From positions 1-64,000 of the forward strand of contig CANFJF010000001.1 of NCBI GenBank assembly GCA_947447355.1: a DNA stretch of 64,000 nt, read 5' to 3'. Made by a program: the position numbers and the translations under genes. Source of the DNA: Comamonadaceae bacterium (GTDB taxonomy: Bacteria; Pseudomonadota; Gammaproteobacteria; Burkholderiales; Burkholderiaceae_C). Under the pieces are notes generated by a model. It saw only the letters and a program-made list of their open reading frames with translations. It was not told the DNA's origin and made no database searches. Below, piece by piece: positions 38,387 to 47,785 of the stretch; position 1 is the stretch's first letter, and each line of letters begins with the position of its first letter.

Positions 38387-40035
38387 TTTTTGTCTCCTGT
38401 ACGGCTGTGCACACTGGCTCTACCGGTCACTTGTTCAAATAATCCATTGGCAGCGGTCGGCCATGCATCGCCTCGCCAAGCCACATGCTGGTCGGGGCGG
38501 ATGAGCGTGAAGCGGGTCGGATACAGCTCGCCAATAGCACCCTCATTCGGCTGAATAACTTTGAGCGGAACACCCGCTGCTTTGGCTTGCAGTCGGGCCT
38601 GATCGATCGCCTCTGAGGGCGCGTGCTTGCTGGTCAACAAGGTGAAGCCCATGCCAAAGTGGTCGTACAAAGAGCTGCCGTCATGCAGCCAAGCGTGCGG
38701 GGCGAGGGCACCGGGGCGCGATGTTGGAACATAGTTGATGAAGTCGCGGCCCGGTAGCGGGCTGCCGTCGCCAACGATCACTGGCGAATCGTCGTAGTGG
38801 TAGCCGAGCATGACGCCGAGGGTGACGAATTCCCGCAGCTTGGCTTGTTGGATACGCGAGCCGACGTCGCGGCGCAACGCCTGGCCGGCTGAACCCTCGG
38901 CGTCGAGTCCGTCCTGCCAAAGCTGGTTGCCCAAAATTGCATGATTGGCCACGGCCTCGTCCAACACTTGTTCATGCACGGGGCGCCGCTCAAGTTCGTA
39001 GCTGTCTAACAGCGGCGTGCCGCCCCAGCCTTGGATCACTGCGGCCATCTTCCAGCCGAGATCGACGCCGTCGGCCACGCCCATGTTCATGCCGTAGCCA
39101 CCAAACGGTGGATGCTGGTGGCAGGCGTCACCTGCCAGGAAGACCCGGCGGTCACGGTAGGAGTCACTTAAAAATTGGCTGGCCACCCATTCGTCGGTTG
39201 ACAACACTTCATAGGGCAGATCAATGCCGGTTGATTTCCGAATGAACGCGGGCATATCGGACGCGTCCAGTTTGACGCCTTCTTTGACGCCAGTCGGCAT
39301 GAAGAACCATTTGTCGCCGCGGTCCATCGGCCCGATCAAGCTGGGGGCTTCAGGGTTGACCTGCCAGTACATGATGGCGGGTCCGTGTGGATGGGCCTCG
39401 GCCAGACCGGGTGCGCGAAACACCACGTTGTAGTTGCGGGACAGGCCGTAAGTTCCCTGCATCTTGGCGCCAATGCCCTCACGCACCGAACTGCGAGCAC
39501 CGTCAGTGCCGGCGAGATAGTCCGCTTCAATGCTGAAGTGGCCACCGCCTTTCAGATCTTTTGCCACGGCCTGGACTTTGTCGCCATCTTGCGAGAACGA
39601 TGCCAGTTCGCAGTTAAAACGCAATTCCACATTTGGCAACGTCTGTGCGTGGGCGCGCATCACCTCCTCGACGGTGTACTGTGGGACCCACTGGGAGTGC
39701 TCGGAGTACAGCGGATTACGACCTGGCGCGCAATAAAAAGCATTTTCAAAACGCGTCAGCTCCGGGCCCGCCAAGCGTGTGCAAAAGACCACGTTGGAGG
39801 GGTAGTTCAGACCCAGGGGCGAAGCGGCGCGCAGCTTGTCGGCGATGCCCCAGCGCCGGAAGTGCTCGCGGGTACGCACGTTGGTGGTCTTGGCTCGTGG
39901 CGCATAACCGACACGGTCATTGCGCTCAATCAGGATGCACGGAATCGATCTCTGGCCCAGTTCAATGGCCAAAGCCAGACCGGCCGGTCCGGCACCCACG
40001 ATCAATACCTTGGTTTGCTGTAATGATGTTCCCAC
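38383..40035 (-). CDS. FAD-dependent aromatic hydroxylase (MhpA/PheA-type)
   Basis: Flavoprotein monooxygenase of about 550 residues. It shows the FAD motif VLIVGAGPAGLALAIELGQR, the ATTNVRTREHFRRWGI-like region (RAKTTNVRTREHFRRWG), the second FAD motif VFLAGDACHQHPPFGGYGMN and an internal AGTDGARSSVREGIG. This set is typical of phenol-type aromatic hydroxylases. A GTG at 40035 is chosen because AAGGAG lies five bases upstream; the frame continues to 40167 without family similarity. It starts an operon with the extradiol dioxygenase, FAH and Bug genes and is divergent from a LysR regulator. Ring substrate unknown. Confidence 0.88.
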   Translation of the reverse strand: MGTSLQQTKVLIVGAGPAGLALAIELGQRSIPCILIERNDRVGYAPRAKTTNVRTREHFRRWGIADKLRAASPLGLNYPSNVVFCTRLAGPELTRFENAFYCAPGRNPLYSEHSQWVPQYTVEEVMRAHAQTLPNVELRFNCELASFSQDGDKVQAVAKDLKGGGHFSIEADYLAGTDGARSSVREGIGAKMQGTYGLSRNYNVVFRAPGLAEAHPHGPAIMYWQVNPEAPSLIGPMDRGDKWFFMPTGVKEGVKLDASDMPAFIRKSTGIDLPYEVLSTDEWVASQFLSDSYRDRRVFLAGDACHQHPPFGGYGMNMGVADGVDLGWKMAAVIQGWGGTPLLDSYELERRPVHEQVLDEAVANHAILGNQLWQDGLDAEGSAGQALRRDVGSRIQQAKLREFVTLGVMLGYHYDDSPVIVGDGSPLPGRDFINYVPTSRPGALAPHAWLHDGSSLYDHFGMGFTLLTSKHAPSEAIDQARLQAKAAGVPLKVIQPNEGAIGELYPTRFTLIRPDQHVAWRGDAWPTAANGLFEQVTGRASVHSRTGDKK

Positions 40036-40215
40036 AACGTCTCCTTGTGTTGGCCTGCTGACGACTGATTGAGACGTCTTGCGGCAATTGGTTAGGGATC
40101 GTACGGATGTCACGGAGATGCAGGAAGATGATAATTTCGTGATGTTGATAACAATTTTCGATCGCAATGATCTTCATTCCTGTGGCGCACCACAGACTGC
40201 GCAGTCGGTGTTTGC

Positions 40216-41133
40216 ATGGCGTTGAAGTTCAGCGCCTTGCGTGACTTTTTAGCGGTCGCGGAGCGTGGCAGTTTGCGTGCAGCATCACGCCATCTCGGTA
40301 GCGCACAACCCGCCATCACCCGCAGCATTCAGGAGCTAGAAAAGGACTTGGGCGTCGTGCTGTTTGAACGCCTTCCGTCCGGGGTGCGTTTGACGACCAT
40401 GGGTCAAGTATTTTTGCGTCGTGCCAGCGCCGTGCACAACGAACTCCGTCTGGCGCAGGAAGAGCTTGATCAGTTGCGAGGTGAGACCCATGGTCGATTG
40501 ACAGTCGCACTGTCCAGCGTGGCGCATTTGGCGCTTCTACCCAATGCACTTCGGCCTTTTCGAGAGCGCTACCCGAATGTGGCGATGGACATTATTGATG
40601 CGGTTTATCCGAGCGCTGAGTCTGACTTACGGGAAAGTCGCGTGGACTGCTATGTCGGTCCAGCGCCTGATGCGGTACCCCCCGATCTGATGCGCGAAAA
40701 ATTATTCGACAACACGCGGCTCATTGTTGGACGCAAGGGGCATCCGCTGGCGCAAGCGGGTTTTCTACGCGACCTTGTGGGGGCCGAGTGGATCACCACC
40801 TCGATCACGCACATCGCCGAAGAGGAGCTGGGCCCGTTGTTTGCGTCACATGGTTTGCCCACGCCAAAGCTGGTCATGCAGGCGCACTCAACGCTGACCT
40901 TTTTGGTGGCACTGGTGTACTCCGACTTGCTGATGATGCTGCCCATTCAGTGGACACAATCGCCCCTCGTGAGCCACTTGGTACAACCTATACATGTGCA
41001 TGAACTGTTGCCCGCGCCGCCGGTGTGTCTGGTGCGGCGCAACGGTTTACCGCTGACGCCAGCGGCCGAGTATTTTTGCGACATGATGCGTCGAGCCGCG
41101 CTGCACATGGATACCCTGCAAGTCGTCGCCTAG
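40216..41133 (+). CDS. LysR-type transcriptional regulator
   Basis: Regulator of 305 residues. The HTH reads LKFSALRDFLAVAERGSLRA then ASRHLGSAQPAITRSIQELE; an effector domain follows. It is divergent from the monooxygenase-dioxygenase-FAH-Bug operon, the standard place for its LysR regulator. The 180-bp interval contains GATC-N5-GATC (40160-40172), a small inverted element that could be part of a binding site, but no convincing full T-N11-A box was proved. The inducer is probably an aromatic pathway compound. Confidence 0.9.
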   Translation: MALKFSALRDFLAVAERGSLRAASRHLGSAQPAITRSIQELEKDLGVVLFERLPSGVRLTTMGQVFLRRASAVHNELRLAQEELDQLRGETHGRLTVALSSVAHLALLPNALRPFRERYPNVAMDIIDAVYPSAESDLRESRVDCYVGPAPDAVPPDLMREKLFDNTRLIVGRKGHPLAQAGFLRDLVGAEWITTSITHIAEEELGPLFASHGLPTPKLVMQAHSTLTFLVALVYSDLLMMLPIQWTQSPLVSHLVQPIHVHELLPAPPVCLVRRNGLPLTPAAEYFCDMMRRAALHMDTLQVVA

Positions 41134-41193
41134 ATTTGAAAAGTGCATCATCCAAGGTGGCTTATTCCGCTTTCAAAATTCAAAAAATCATCT

Positions 41194-42117
41194 ATGCCTA
41201 ACCTTGTCCCACCCCAATCATGGTCACAGTTGATCTCAGTGCACGCGCGTATCCATCCCAGAATATTGGTGGGATTTGGGATCTCTTTGCTCGGGGTGGC
41301 GGCGCTTTTGTGGCAAGGGCAGGTCTGGCTCGACACGCAGGTCAGTCATTCTGTCCGGTGGGCCTTATGGGGTGGTACAGCGGGCTTGCTGGCGACCACC
41401 TTGGGTGCCATGCCGGTGCTTTTCCTGAATGGCTTGAAGCAGAAAACCGAAGACGTGATGCTCGGTGCTGCCGCCGGCATGATGCTGGCCGCAGCGGCTT
41501 TTTCATTGCTGTTGCCGGGTCTGGCAGCGGGCGAAAAATTCACCGGCAGCGCGGTTGGGGGCGCAGGTTTGGTTGTCGTGGGTATGGCTCTGGGCGTCAT
41601 GCTGATGCTGGGCCTGGACCAGTTCACACCGCATGAACACGCTAATACGGGCCCTTGTGGTCCTGGCAATGAACGCTGTAACCGGGTCTGGTTATTTGTG
41701 ATGGCGGTGGCCATTCACAACTTGCCCGAAGGCATGGCGGTGGGCGTGAGTTTTGCGCAAGGTGACTTGAGCGTCGGCTTGCCCTTGGCCACAGCGATTG
41801 CCCTGCAAGACATTCCGGAAGGACTGGCCGTCGCCATGACGCTGCGCTCCATCGGCACCAGCGCCTGGAAGTCGATTGGCGTCGCTGGGCTGGGTGGTTT
41901 GTTGGAACCCCTTGGCGCTTTGATCGGGGTCAGTCTGGTGGGCAGCTCTGCGATGGCCTACCCGATCGGTTTGGGCTTGGCCGCTGGCGCGATGCTGTTT
42001 GTGGTGTCCCACGAGGTCATCCCTGAGACCCATCGCAACGGGCATCAAACCTCAGCCACGATCGGCTTGATGGTTGGTTTTGCCATCATGATGGTGCTTG
42101 ACACCACGCTGGGTTGA
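41194..42117 (+). CDS. ZIP family metal transporter
   Basis: Integral membrane protein of 307 residues with about eight hydrophobic segments. It carries the ZIP metal-site motifs VAIHNLPEGMAVGVSFAQG in segment 4 and ALQDIPEGLAVA in segment 5, plus a His-containing loop (DQFTPHEHANTGPCG). Family knowledge: ZIP proteins import Zn2+, Fe2+ or Mn2+. ATG 41194 is used; the frame extends upstream in a non-conserved tract. The stop is 26 bp from the convergent PHA synthase gene. Metal specificity is not readable. Confidence 0.88.
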   Translation: MPNLVPPQSWSQLISVHARIHPRILVGFGISLLGVAALLWQGQVWLDTQVSHSVRWALWGGTAGLLATTLGAMPVLFLNGLKQKTEDVMLGAAAGMMLAAAAFSLLLPGLAAGEKFTGSAVGGAGLVVVGMALGVMLMLGLDQFTPHEHANTGPCGPGNERCNRVWLFVMAVAIHNLPEGMAVGVSFAQGDLSVGLPLATAIALQDIPEGLAVAMTLRSIGTSAWKSIGVAGLGGLLEPLGALIGVSLVGSSAMAYPIGLGLAAGAMLFVVSHEVIPETHRNGHQTSATIGLMVGFAIMMVLDTTLG

Positions 42118-42143
42118 GGCTCAGCGGGTCGCCGTCAGTCTAA

Positions 42144-43997
42144 TCAATCTCTATAGCGTGTCTTCACATACTCCCCAGGTGCGGGTGCCACCGAATCTAA
42201 GGGTGAGAGTTGGCGGGCCGGTGCCATGCCACTGCCATGTACCACCAGCCAGTCATGCCAAGCGGGCCACCACGACCCTTTAAAATGGGGTGCTCTTTGC
42301 TTCCATACCTCAGGTGACATCCGTCGGTCTGTGGCCTTGGTGAGCAGCAGTTGGTAGTCGCGACCGGCATGCCCTGGCTCTGACACCACGCCGGCGTTGT
42401 GGCCACCACTGGTCAGTACAAAGGTGACATCAGCGTGTACCAAGCGCTTGACTTTGTAAGCCGAGCGCCACGGCGTCACGTGGTCCTTCAAGGTGCCCAC
42501 GGCAAAGACGGGCAACTGCAGGTCACCCAGCGACACGGGCTCGCCCATCACTTCATAGCGGCCTTCGGCCAGTTCGTTGTGCAAGTACAAGCTGTGCAGA
42601 TAGTTGGTGTGCATAACGGCCGGCATGCGCGTGACGTCGGCATTCCACGCCATGAGGTCGTTGGGCACGTCCGGCTCGCCCAGCAAGTACTCGCGCATGC
42701 GGGCCGACCAAACCAAGTCGCGCGCTCTCAAGAACTGGAACGAGCCCGCCATTTGATGACCTGTGAGAAAGCCGCGCTCAGCCATGATGTCTTCGAGCAG
42801 GGCAACCTGTGCTTCGTCGAGCAACACGCCCATTTCGCCGGCGTCACGAAAATCCAGCTGGGTGGCCAGCAAGGTCATGGACGCCAGCGGCGCAATCGGC
42901 GCGCTGTGAACAACGTTGCTGCTGGCTAAAGCGGCAGCGGCCATCGCCAATAAGGTGCCGCCCAAACAATAGCCAGTGGTGTGGATGGGGATGCCACCGG
43001 TTCTTTCAGTGATGACCGCGAGGGGCTCAATGACACCGAGTTGCAAGTAGTCTTGCATGTCGAGCAGCGCGTCGGACTCATCCGGGTTGCGCCAAGACAG
43101 CATGAACACGGTGTGCCCTTGGTCCACCATGTAGCGCACCATGGAGTTGTGCTGTGAGAGGTCCAGAATGTAGTATTTCATGATCCACGACGGCACGATG
43201 AACAGCGGTTCGCGTTGCACCTTGCGTGTGGTCGGCGTGTATTGAATCAGTTCCACCAAGTGATTTCTGTAAACCACTTCGCCGGGCGTGCAGGCGACTT
43301 CTAAGCCTGGACGGTACAGGCGTTCATCTGGTTTCAGTGGCAACAGCCCTTGGCTTTGCCGCCAGTCGTCATAGGCGTGGGCTGCACCTCGCATCAGGTT
43401 GGCGCCCTGATTTTCGAAGGTCGTCTTGATAACCTTTGGGTTGGACCACGGCCAATTGCTGGGAGCCAGCATGTCCAGCCATTGCCGCGACAACAGTTGC
43501 ATCAGGTCTTCGTGGTGATGCTCCATGCCGCGCAGCACCGTGGCTTCTTTCCACCATGTTTCCGCCACGCCATGGGTACTGGCCAGTGCGCAGAAGGGCC
43601 AAGCATGCCACGCCTTGTCGGCATACCGCGGATCCGTGGAAGGCACGCTTTGGCAGGTGATCGCTTGATGCATCGCTTGCAGCCAGGCTAAGCTACCCTG
43701 GGTTGTCAAACGCGATAACGTGCCTGGCGACGCCAGCAGATGGCCGGCCCAGTCAGCCACGGCTAAACCGAGGGAAACCGGTGACAAGCCGCTGGTCAAT
43801 GACGCCATGCCCATTCGCATGCTGTGGTCCAGGGCGGCGGCGGCTTCTATGGCCGAGTTGGGATGCGTCGTTCTCTCAAAAAAGGAACGGACATCGCCGC
43901 GTCGCCTCAGGCCTTTCGCTGAGATTCGCTCAACGGCGGTGTCTCTGGGGATCACTTCTTGACGTCCATTTTCATTGCGAATCTCAGGCATCGGCAT
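42144..43997 (-). CDS. phaC: poly(R)-hydroxyalkanoate synthase (class I-type)
   Basis: Protein of 617 residues. The N-terminal PhaC domain is followed by the alpha/beta-hydrolase core with FIVPSWIMKYYILDL, the catalytic Cys 344 in TTGYCLGGTLLA, the Asp in LKDHVTPWRSAYK and the His in TSGGHNAGVVSEPGH. Family knowledge: PhaC polymerises hydroxyacyl-CoA into storage granules. Length suits class I, and no phaE or phaR partner is nearby. No phaA/phaB genes are in the window, so this may be an additional synthase. It is divergent from the Stealth-type gene, with 237 bp between them that hold nothing recognisable. Confidence 0.9.
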   Translation of the reverse strand: MPMPEIRNENGRQEVIPRDTAVERISAKGLRRRGDVRSFFERTTHPNSAIEAAAALDHSMRMGMASLTSGLSPVSLGLAVADWAGHLLASPGTLSRLTTQGSLAWLQAMHQAITCQSVPSTDPRYADKAWHAWPFCALASTHGVAETWWKEATVLRGMEHHHEDLMQLLSRQWLDMLAPSNWPWSNPKVIKTTFENQGANLMRGAAHAYDDWRQSQGLLPLKPDERLYRPGLEVACTPGEVVYRNHLVELIQYTPTTRKVQREPLFIVPSWIMKYYILDLSQHNSMVRYMVDQGHTVFMLSWRNPDESDALLDMQDYLQLGVIEPLAVITERTGGIPIHTTGYCLGGTLLAMAAAALASSNVVHSAPIAPLASMTLLATQLDFRDAGEMGVLLDEAQVALLEDIMAERGFLTGHQMAGSFQFLRARDLVWSARMREYLLGEPDVPNDLMAWNADVTRMPAVMHTNYLHSLYLHNELAEGRYEVMGEPVSLGDLQLPVFAVGTLKDHVTPWRSAYKVKRLVHADVTFVLTSGGHNAGVVSEPGHAGRDYQLLLTKATDRRMSPEVWKQRAPHFKGSWWPAWHDWLVVHGSGMAPARQLSPLDSVAPAPGEYVKTRYRD

Positions 43998-44234
43998 GCA
44001 GGCTTTCCTTTCTCAAAAATTGAAAATGAACGTGCTGGATTGAAGGCGACAAAAATCCAGTGACGTTTGAGCTTGCGGGGACGCACAGTGGACACTTGTC
44101 GGGCGTGTTCGGGGTTCTTTGTAGGTCTAAAGCAAGGCCTTGCAGATGCCCCAAGTCATAAGCTCACTACACTTGAGCTCTTTTTTGCAGCTTCACCCGC
44201 TGGGCACTGTCCTTACACCGCATCCACTTTATCT

Positions 44235-45320
44235 ATGCGCCACGACCTTCCGGCCACGTTCGATGATTCGCCTGTTGACATCGTTTATCTTTGGGTCGAC
44301 GGGCAAGACTTGGGCTGGCGGGCCAAACGACGTCATGCGCTGCGGCAACTCAGCGCCGATGGCAGTGACGCCATCGCCAAGTTCGGCAACGTTGAAGGAC
44401 GCTTTCGCGACAACGATGAACTTCTTTACAGTTTGCGTGCGCTTGAGAAGTTTTTCCCAGACCACGGTCACATCTATCTTGTCACCGACGGACAGACGCC
44501 GGATTGGCTGCACGCATCGGATCGGATGACGCTGGTAGACCATCGGGAGCTCATTCCTGAAGCTTCGTTGCCAACCTTCGACTCCAGCAATATCGAGTCT
44601 TACATTCACCGTATTCCCGGGCTTTCCGAGCGCTATTTTTATTTCAATGACGACGTCTTTTTCGGCGCACCCGTTCATATCGATGATTGGTTCTGGCCCG
44701 GTGGTTTTTACGTCACGTGGTCAGACGATCCGGAAGTCTCCGACGAGGCGCTGAGAACGGATGCCACAGCCCCAGAAAATGCCTGCCGTTTGTCGAATCA
44801 GTGGCTGGCTAAAAAAGCTGCCAATCTGCCTTTGTCTGGTGCCATCGCCAAGCCGATGCGGGCCATGGACCCGCTTTACAAAAATACCTTCCGGACCTTT
44901 GCGCATTCGCCTCGGCCTATGCTCAAGTCGTTGTTGTGGGAGCTTGAAGAGGAAGCGGCCGAACTCTTCGATGGCGTCCGGTCGACGGTCTTCCGGATTT
45001 GGGACAAACCGACCCTCGTTTCTGACTTTGTACTCCGCTGGGCACTGGCGCATGGCTTGGCCCGCGTCAAGACCTACCGGCACCGTTATGTCTCCACCGG
45101 CGACAGGGATCAAGCGATAGAACTCAAACGACTGGCTGAACAATTTGGCGATCTTGATTTTTTCTGCATCAACGACACCACCGACGATGCGCATGCTCAA
45201 GACCCGCGCTTGGAAAATGTCAAATCGTCTTTGCGACTGATGCTTTCCAAACCCTCTGAATTCGAACGGTTTCGAGCCCCGGATGTGTCAGTTCAAGCCC
45301 GTCCAGCGGCCCTTGCTTGA
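44235..45320 (+). CDS. Stealth-family sugar-phosphate transferase (capsule-type)
   Basis: Protein of 361 residues with the conserved regions of the Stealth family. CR1 is VDIVYLWVDGQDLGWRAKR; CR2 is FRDNDELLYSLRALEKFFPD and HIYLVTDGQTPDWL; the catalytic-type block is YFYFNDDVFFG; CR3 is FRTFAHSPRPMLKSLLWELE; and a CR4-like end is LDFFCINDTTDD. Family knowledge: these enzymes transfer hexose-1-phosphate or similar groups in capsule or cell-wall polysaccharides. ATG 44235 is at the first family residue; the frame extends to 44067 without similarity. No other polysaccharide genes are near. It overlaps the convergent IclR gene by about 30 bp. Confidence 0.85.
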   Translation: MRHDLPATFDDSPVDIVYLWVDGQDLGWRAKRRHALRQLSADGSDAIAKFGNVEGRFRDNDELLYSLRALEKFFPDHGHIYLVTDGQTPDWLHASDRMTLVDHRELIPEASLPTFDSSNIESYIHRIPGLSERYFYFNDDVFFGAPVHIDDWFWPGGFYVTWSDDPEVSDEALRTDATAPENACRLSNQWLAKKAANLPLSGAIAKPMRAMDPLYKNTFRTFAHSPRPMLKSLLWELEEEAAELFDGVRSTVFRIWDKPTLVSDFVLRWALAHGLARVKTYRHRYVSTGDRDQAIELKRLAEQFGDLDFFCINDTTDDAHAQDPRLENVKSSLRLMLSKPSEFERFRAPDVSVQARPAALA

Positions 45321-46088
45321 GCGCAAGGCCAGACCGATGTCTTGCGTGCTTCTGACAAGCAGTGTCGACAGTGTTTTGATACGTGCCGGCGTCATGCGCT
45401 CGTTGATGGCGGCGACACTGAAGGATGCAATCGGTCGCCCCGTGGCGTCGGTGAAATGCCGGCCTATCGCGCTGACGCCTGCGTTGACGCGGTTCCTGAT
45501 CAAGGTGTAGCCTTTACGGTGAGCCTCTTCAATAGAGGCGATCAGAAAGTCCCGGGACATGCCCCAGTCTGTGTCCAGTTGCGGCTGGAGAGTGCCCAGA
45601 ACGTCTTCGCGCTCATTGGCTGGCAGGGCGGCCAACAGCGCCATGCCACCGGCACCCACACCCAGCGGTCGCCGGCTGCCAACTTGAAGCGTGATCACGC
45701 GGATGGGCGTGGGCCCTTCTTGCAGGTCGACGCAGACGGCCTCAGGGCCGCTGCGCAGCACGAGATAAGCCGTGTCGCCGGCGTCCAGTGCCAAGCGTTG
45801 AAGAATTGGCCGGCACAGGCTGCGGATGTCAAACTGCTGCGCCGCTGACAGACCCAGTTCGAAGGCCAGGGAACCGAGCGCGTAACGGCGTTCACTGTCT
45901 AGCTGCGTGACCATGCCTTCTGTGATGAGTTGATGCAGTAAGCGGTGGGTGGTCGGGTGTGGCAGCTCGACATGCCTCGCGATGTCTGTGAGTGCGCCGC
46001 CGCGGCTGCCCTTGGTGGCCAAAAAACGCAAGATGCTGAATGCCCGATGCAACAGGCCCGGACGTTCGACAGAGGATTCAGAGGGCAT
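45288..46088 (-). CDS. IclR family transcriptional regulator
   Basis: Regulator of 266 residues. The winged helix reads LLHRAFSILRFLATKGSRGG and ALTDIARHVELPHPTTHRLL; the effector domain ends with the typical IGLALRSSKGR. It is divergent from a Bug gene at 46223. The interval carries the inverted repeat TATGTCC-N7-GGACATA (46132-46152), and a 17-of-21 copy of this site lies upstream of the SDR gene at 49009-49029. It therefore probably controls the Bug-VOC genes and the SDR-NIPSNAP genes. Confidence 0.9.
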   Translation of the reverse strand: MPSESSVERPGLLHRAFSILRFLATKGSRGGALTDIARHVELPHPTTHRLLHQLITEGMVTQLDSERRYALGSLAFELGLSAAQQFDIRSLCRPILQRLALDAGDTAYLVLRSGPEAVCVDLQEGPTPIRVITLQVGSRRPLGVGAGGMALLAALPANEREDVLGTLQPQLDTDWGMSRDFLIASIEEAHRKGYTLIRNRVNAGVSAIGRHFTDATGRPIASFSVAAINERMTPARIKTLSTLLVRSTQDIGLALRSSKGRWTGLN

Positions 46089-46131
46089 GGTATTTGAGGG
46101 GAGAATTCGGGGCCCGATGGGGCATTAATTG

Positions 46132-46152
46132 TATGTCCGCTGAATGGACATA
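46132..46152. promoter_or_regulatory. IclR-type operator between IclR and Bug genes
   Basis: Perfect 7-bp arms TATGTCC (46132-46138) and GGACATA (46146-46152) flank a 7-bp spacer. The site lies in the divergent interval between the IclR start (46088) and the Bug start (46223). IclR-family sites are often imperfect palindromes of this kind. A second copy with the same layout lies at 49009-49029. The regulator assignment is inferred from position. Confidence 0.65.
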
Positions 46153-46222
46153 TTAGCCCGCGCCAGTGCGACCACGCCAAAATCCCTCTTGAGCGAGACA
46201 CACTATAAACGGAGACTTTCAG

Positions 46223-47176
46223 ATGATTCGACGCGCCTTGATTTCAATCGCAGCGGCTTTGCCGGTTTTGTCCTATGCGGCCTTTCCAGACAAGCCAATC
46301 ACCCTGATTCAGGGTTTTGCAGCCGGTGGCAATGCCGATGTGATTGCGCGCATCGTCGCGGCCGGGATGGCCAAGGAGCTCGGGCAGCCGGTGGTGGTCG
46401 AAGCCAAACTCGGTGCTGGCGGTAATGTGGCTTCGGGCTTGGTAGCCAAGGCACCCGCTGATGGCTACACGCTGATCCTGCTCACCGGCGGCCATGCCGT
46501 TTCCAGCGCGGTCTATAAAAAATTACCATTTGATCCGGTCGAGGACTTTGAGTGGTTGTCGGTGGTGAGTAAATTTCCGTTTGTTATTTCTGTGAGTTCC
46601 GCCAGCAAGTTCAACAACTTGCGTGATGTTATTGCGACAGCCAAAGCCGCTCCAGACAGCGTTTCCTACAGCTCAGTCGGCATTGGTTCAACGCAACATT
46701 TGTCCGGTGAATTGTTTCAGGCGATGTCGGGCACCAAGCTGATTCACGTGCCCTACAAAGGCGGTGCTGGCCCATTGCAGGATGTGCTGGGTGGACGCGT
46801 CGACATGATGTTTGACTCTGTCACGGTGACCCGCTCGCAGGTAGAGGGGGGCAAGCTGCGGGCCTTGGGTGTGACCTCTGTGCAGCCGGTGCCTTTGCTG
46901 CCGGGCGTCTCTCCAGTGGCTGACAGCGTGGCGGGTTTTGAAGTCACGTCGTGGACAGGAATTGCGGCCCCGAAAGGGTTGCCACCGGCCATTGCGCAGC
47001 GGCTTCGTGCTGCCATTGTGGCCACCTTGTCTGACCCTGAAACCATGCGCCGGCTGGAAGCTACCGGTGGCGCGGTCACGCCCTCAGTCTCAGGCGCTGA
47101 GATGAAAAGCTATGTGGCCAATCAAGTACTCAAGTGGAAGAAGGTCGTGGCTGATTCGGCCATTCCACAGCAATAA
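46223..47176 (+). CDS. Bug/TctC-family periplasmic solute-binding receptor
   Basis: Exported receptor of 317 residues with leader MIRRALISIAAALPVLSYAA. Core segments are KPITLIQGFAAGGNADVIAR, VEAKLGAGGNVASGL, YSSVGIGSTQHLSGE and HVPYKGGAGPLQDVLGG. It is divergent from the IclR regulator and 24 bp upstream of a VOC enzyme gene. A GGAGA ribosome site precedes ATG 46223. The ligand is not known; it should match the VOC/SDR enzymes. Confidence 0.88.
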   Translation: MIRRALISIAAALPVLSYAAFPDKPITLIQGFAAGGNADVIARIVAAGMAKELGQPVVVEAKLGAGGNVASGLVAKAPADGYTLILLTGGHAVSSAVYKKLPFDPVEDFEWLSVVSKFPFVISVSSASKFNNLRDVIATAKAAPDSVSYSSVGIGSTQHLSGELFQAMSGTKLIHVPYKGGAGPLQDVLGGRVDMMFDSVTVTRSQVEGGKLRALGVTSVQPVPLLPGVSPVADSVAGFEVTSWTGIAAPKGLPPAIAQRLRAAIVATLSDPETMRRLEATGGAVTPSVSGAEMKSYVANQVLKWKKVVADSAIPQQ

Positions 47177-47199
47177 TCGACGTCATCAAAAGGATTTAT

Positions 47200-47757
47200 A
47201 TGCTCTGTAAGAAACTTCACCATGCCGCTTTTCGTTGCAAAGATGCGCAAGAAACCGTGACTTTTTACACCCAGGTGCTGGGACTCAAGTTCTCGCACGC
47301 CATGGGCGAAGACCACGTGCCGTCAACGGGTAAGTACAGCCCACACATTCATATTTTTTTGGAGATGGAAGACGGGAGTTCCATCGCCTTTTTTGAATGC
47401 CCGAACGACCCCGGCAACATGAAAGACTTGACGTCACCCGACTGGATTCAGCACTTCGCCTTTGAAGTGGACAGCGTAGAGACCGTGTTGAAGGCCAAGG
47501 CAGATTTGATCGCCAAAGGCGTCAACGTGGTGGGTCCCACCAATCATGACGACTTCATCACATCGATCTATTTCTTTGACCCGTCGGGACACCGGTTGGA
47601 GTTGACAACGCGAACCTGCGAGCCGGCTCGCTATCGTATTTTTGAATCCGAGGCCCAAGGTGTCTTGGACCTTTGGAATCAAACCCACGACTGGTCACAG
47701 CGTGCAAAGCTTTACGGCGCGCAGACCGGCTACGCGCGCAGCGCGGACAAGGTTTAG
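47200..47757 (+). CDS. VOC-family (glyoxalase/dioxygenase fold) protein
   Basis: Protein of 185 residues with a VOC fold. It shows KKLHHAAFRCKDAQETVTFYTQ (metal His at the start), the HIHIFLEMEDGSSIAFFECP segment and WIQHFAFEVDS, ending at FFDPSGHRLELTT with a Glu ligand. This resembles glyoxalase I or small extradiol-type enzymes. It lies directly after the Bug gene, suggesting co-transcription. Substrate unknown. Confidence 0.83.
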   Translation: MLCKKLHHAAFRCKDAQETVTFYTQVLGLKFSHAMGEDHVPSTGKYSPHIHIFLEMEDGSSIAFFECPNDPGNMKDLTSPDWIQHFAFEVDSVETVLKAKADLIAKGVNVVGPTNHDDFITSIYFFDPSGHRLELTTRTCEPARYRIFESEAQGVLDLWNQTHDWSQRAKLYGAQTGYARSADKV

Positions 47758-47785
47758 TCCAACACCACTCGCGCTCAGATCAAAT

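Noticed and set aside
37445-38554. Open frame of 369 codons antisense to the extradiol dioxygenase
   Set aside because: The opposite strand holds a clear two-domain VOC enzyme in an operon; this frame shows no family pattern.
43998-44234. Extended N-terminus for the Stealth-family protein
   Set aside because: The frame is open from 44067 but family similarity begins only after ATG 44235.
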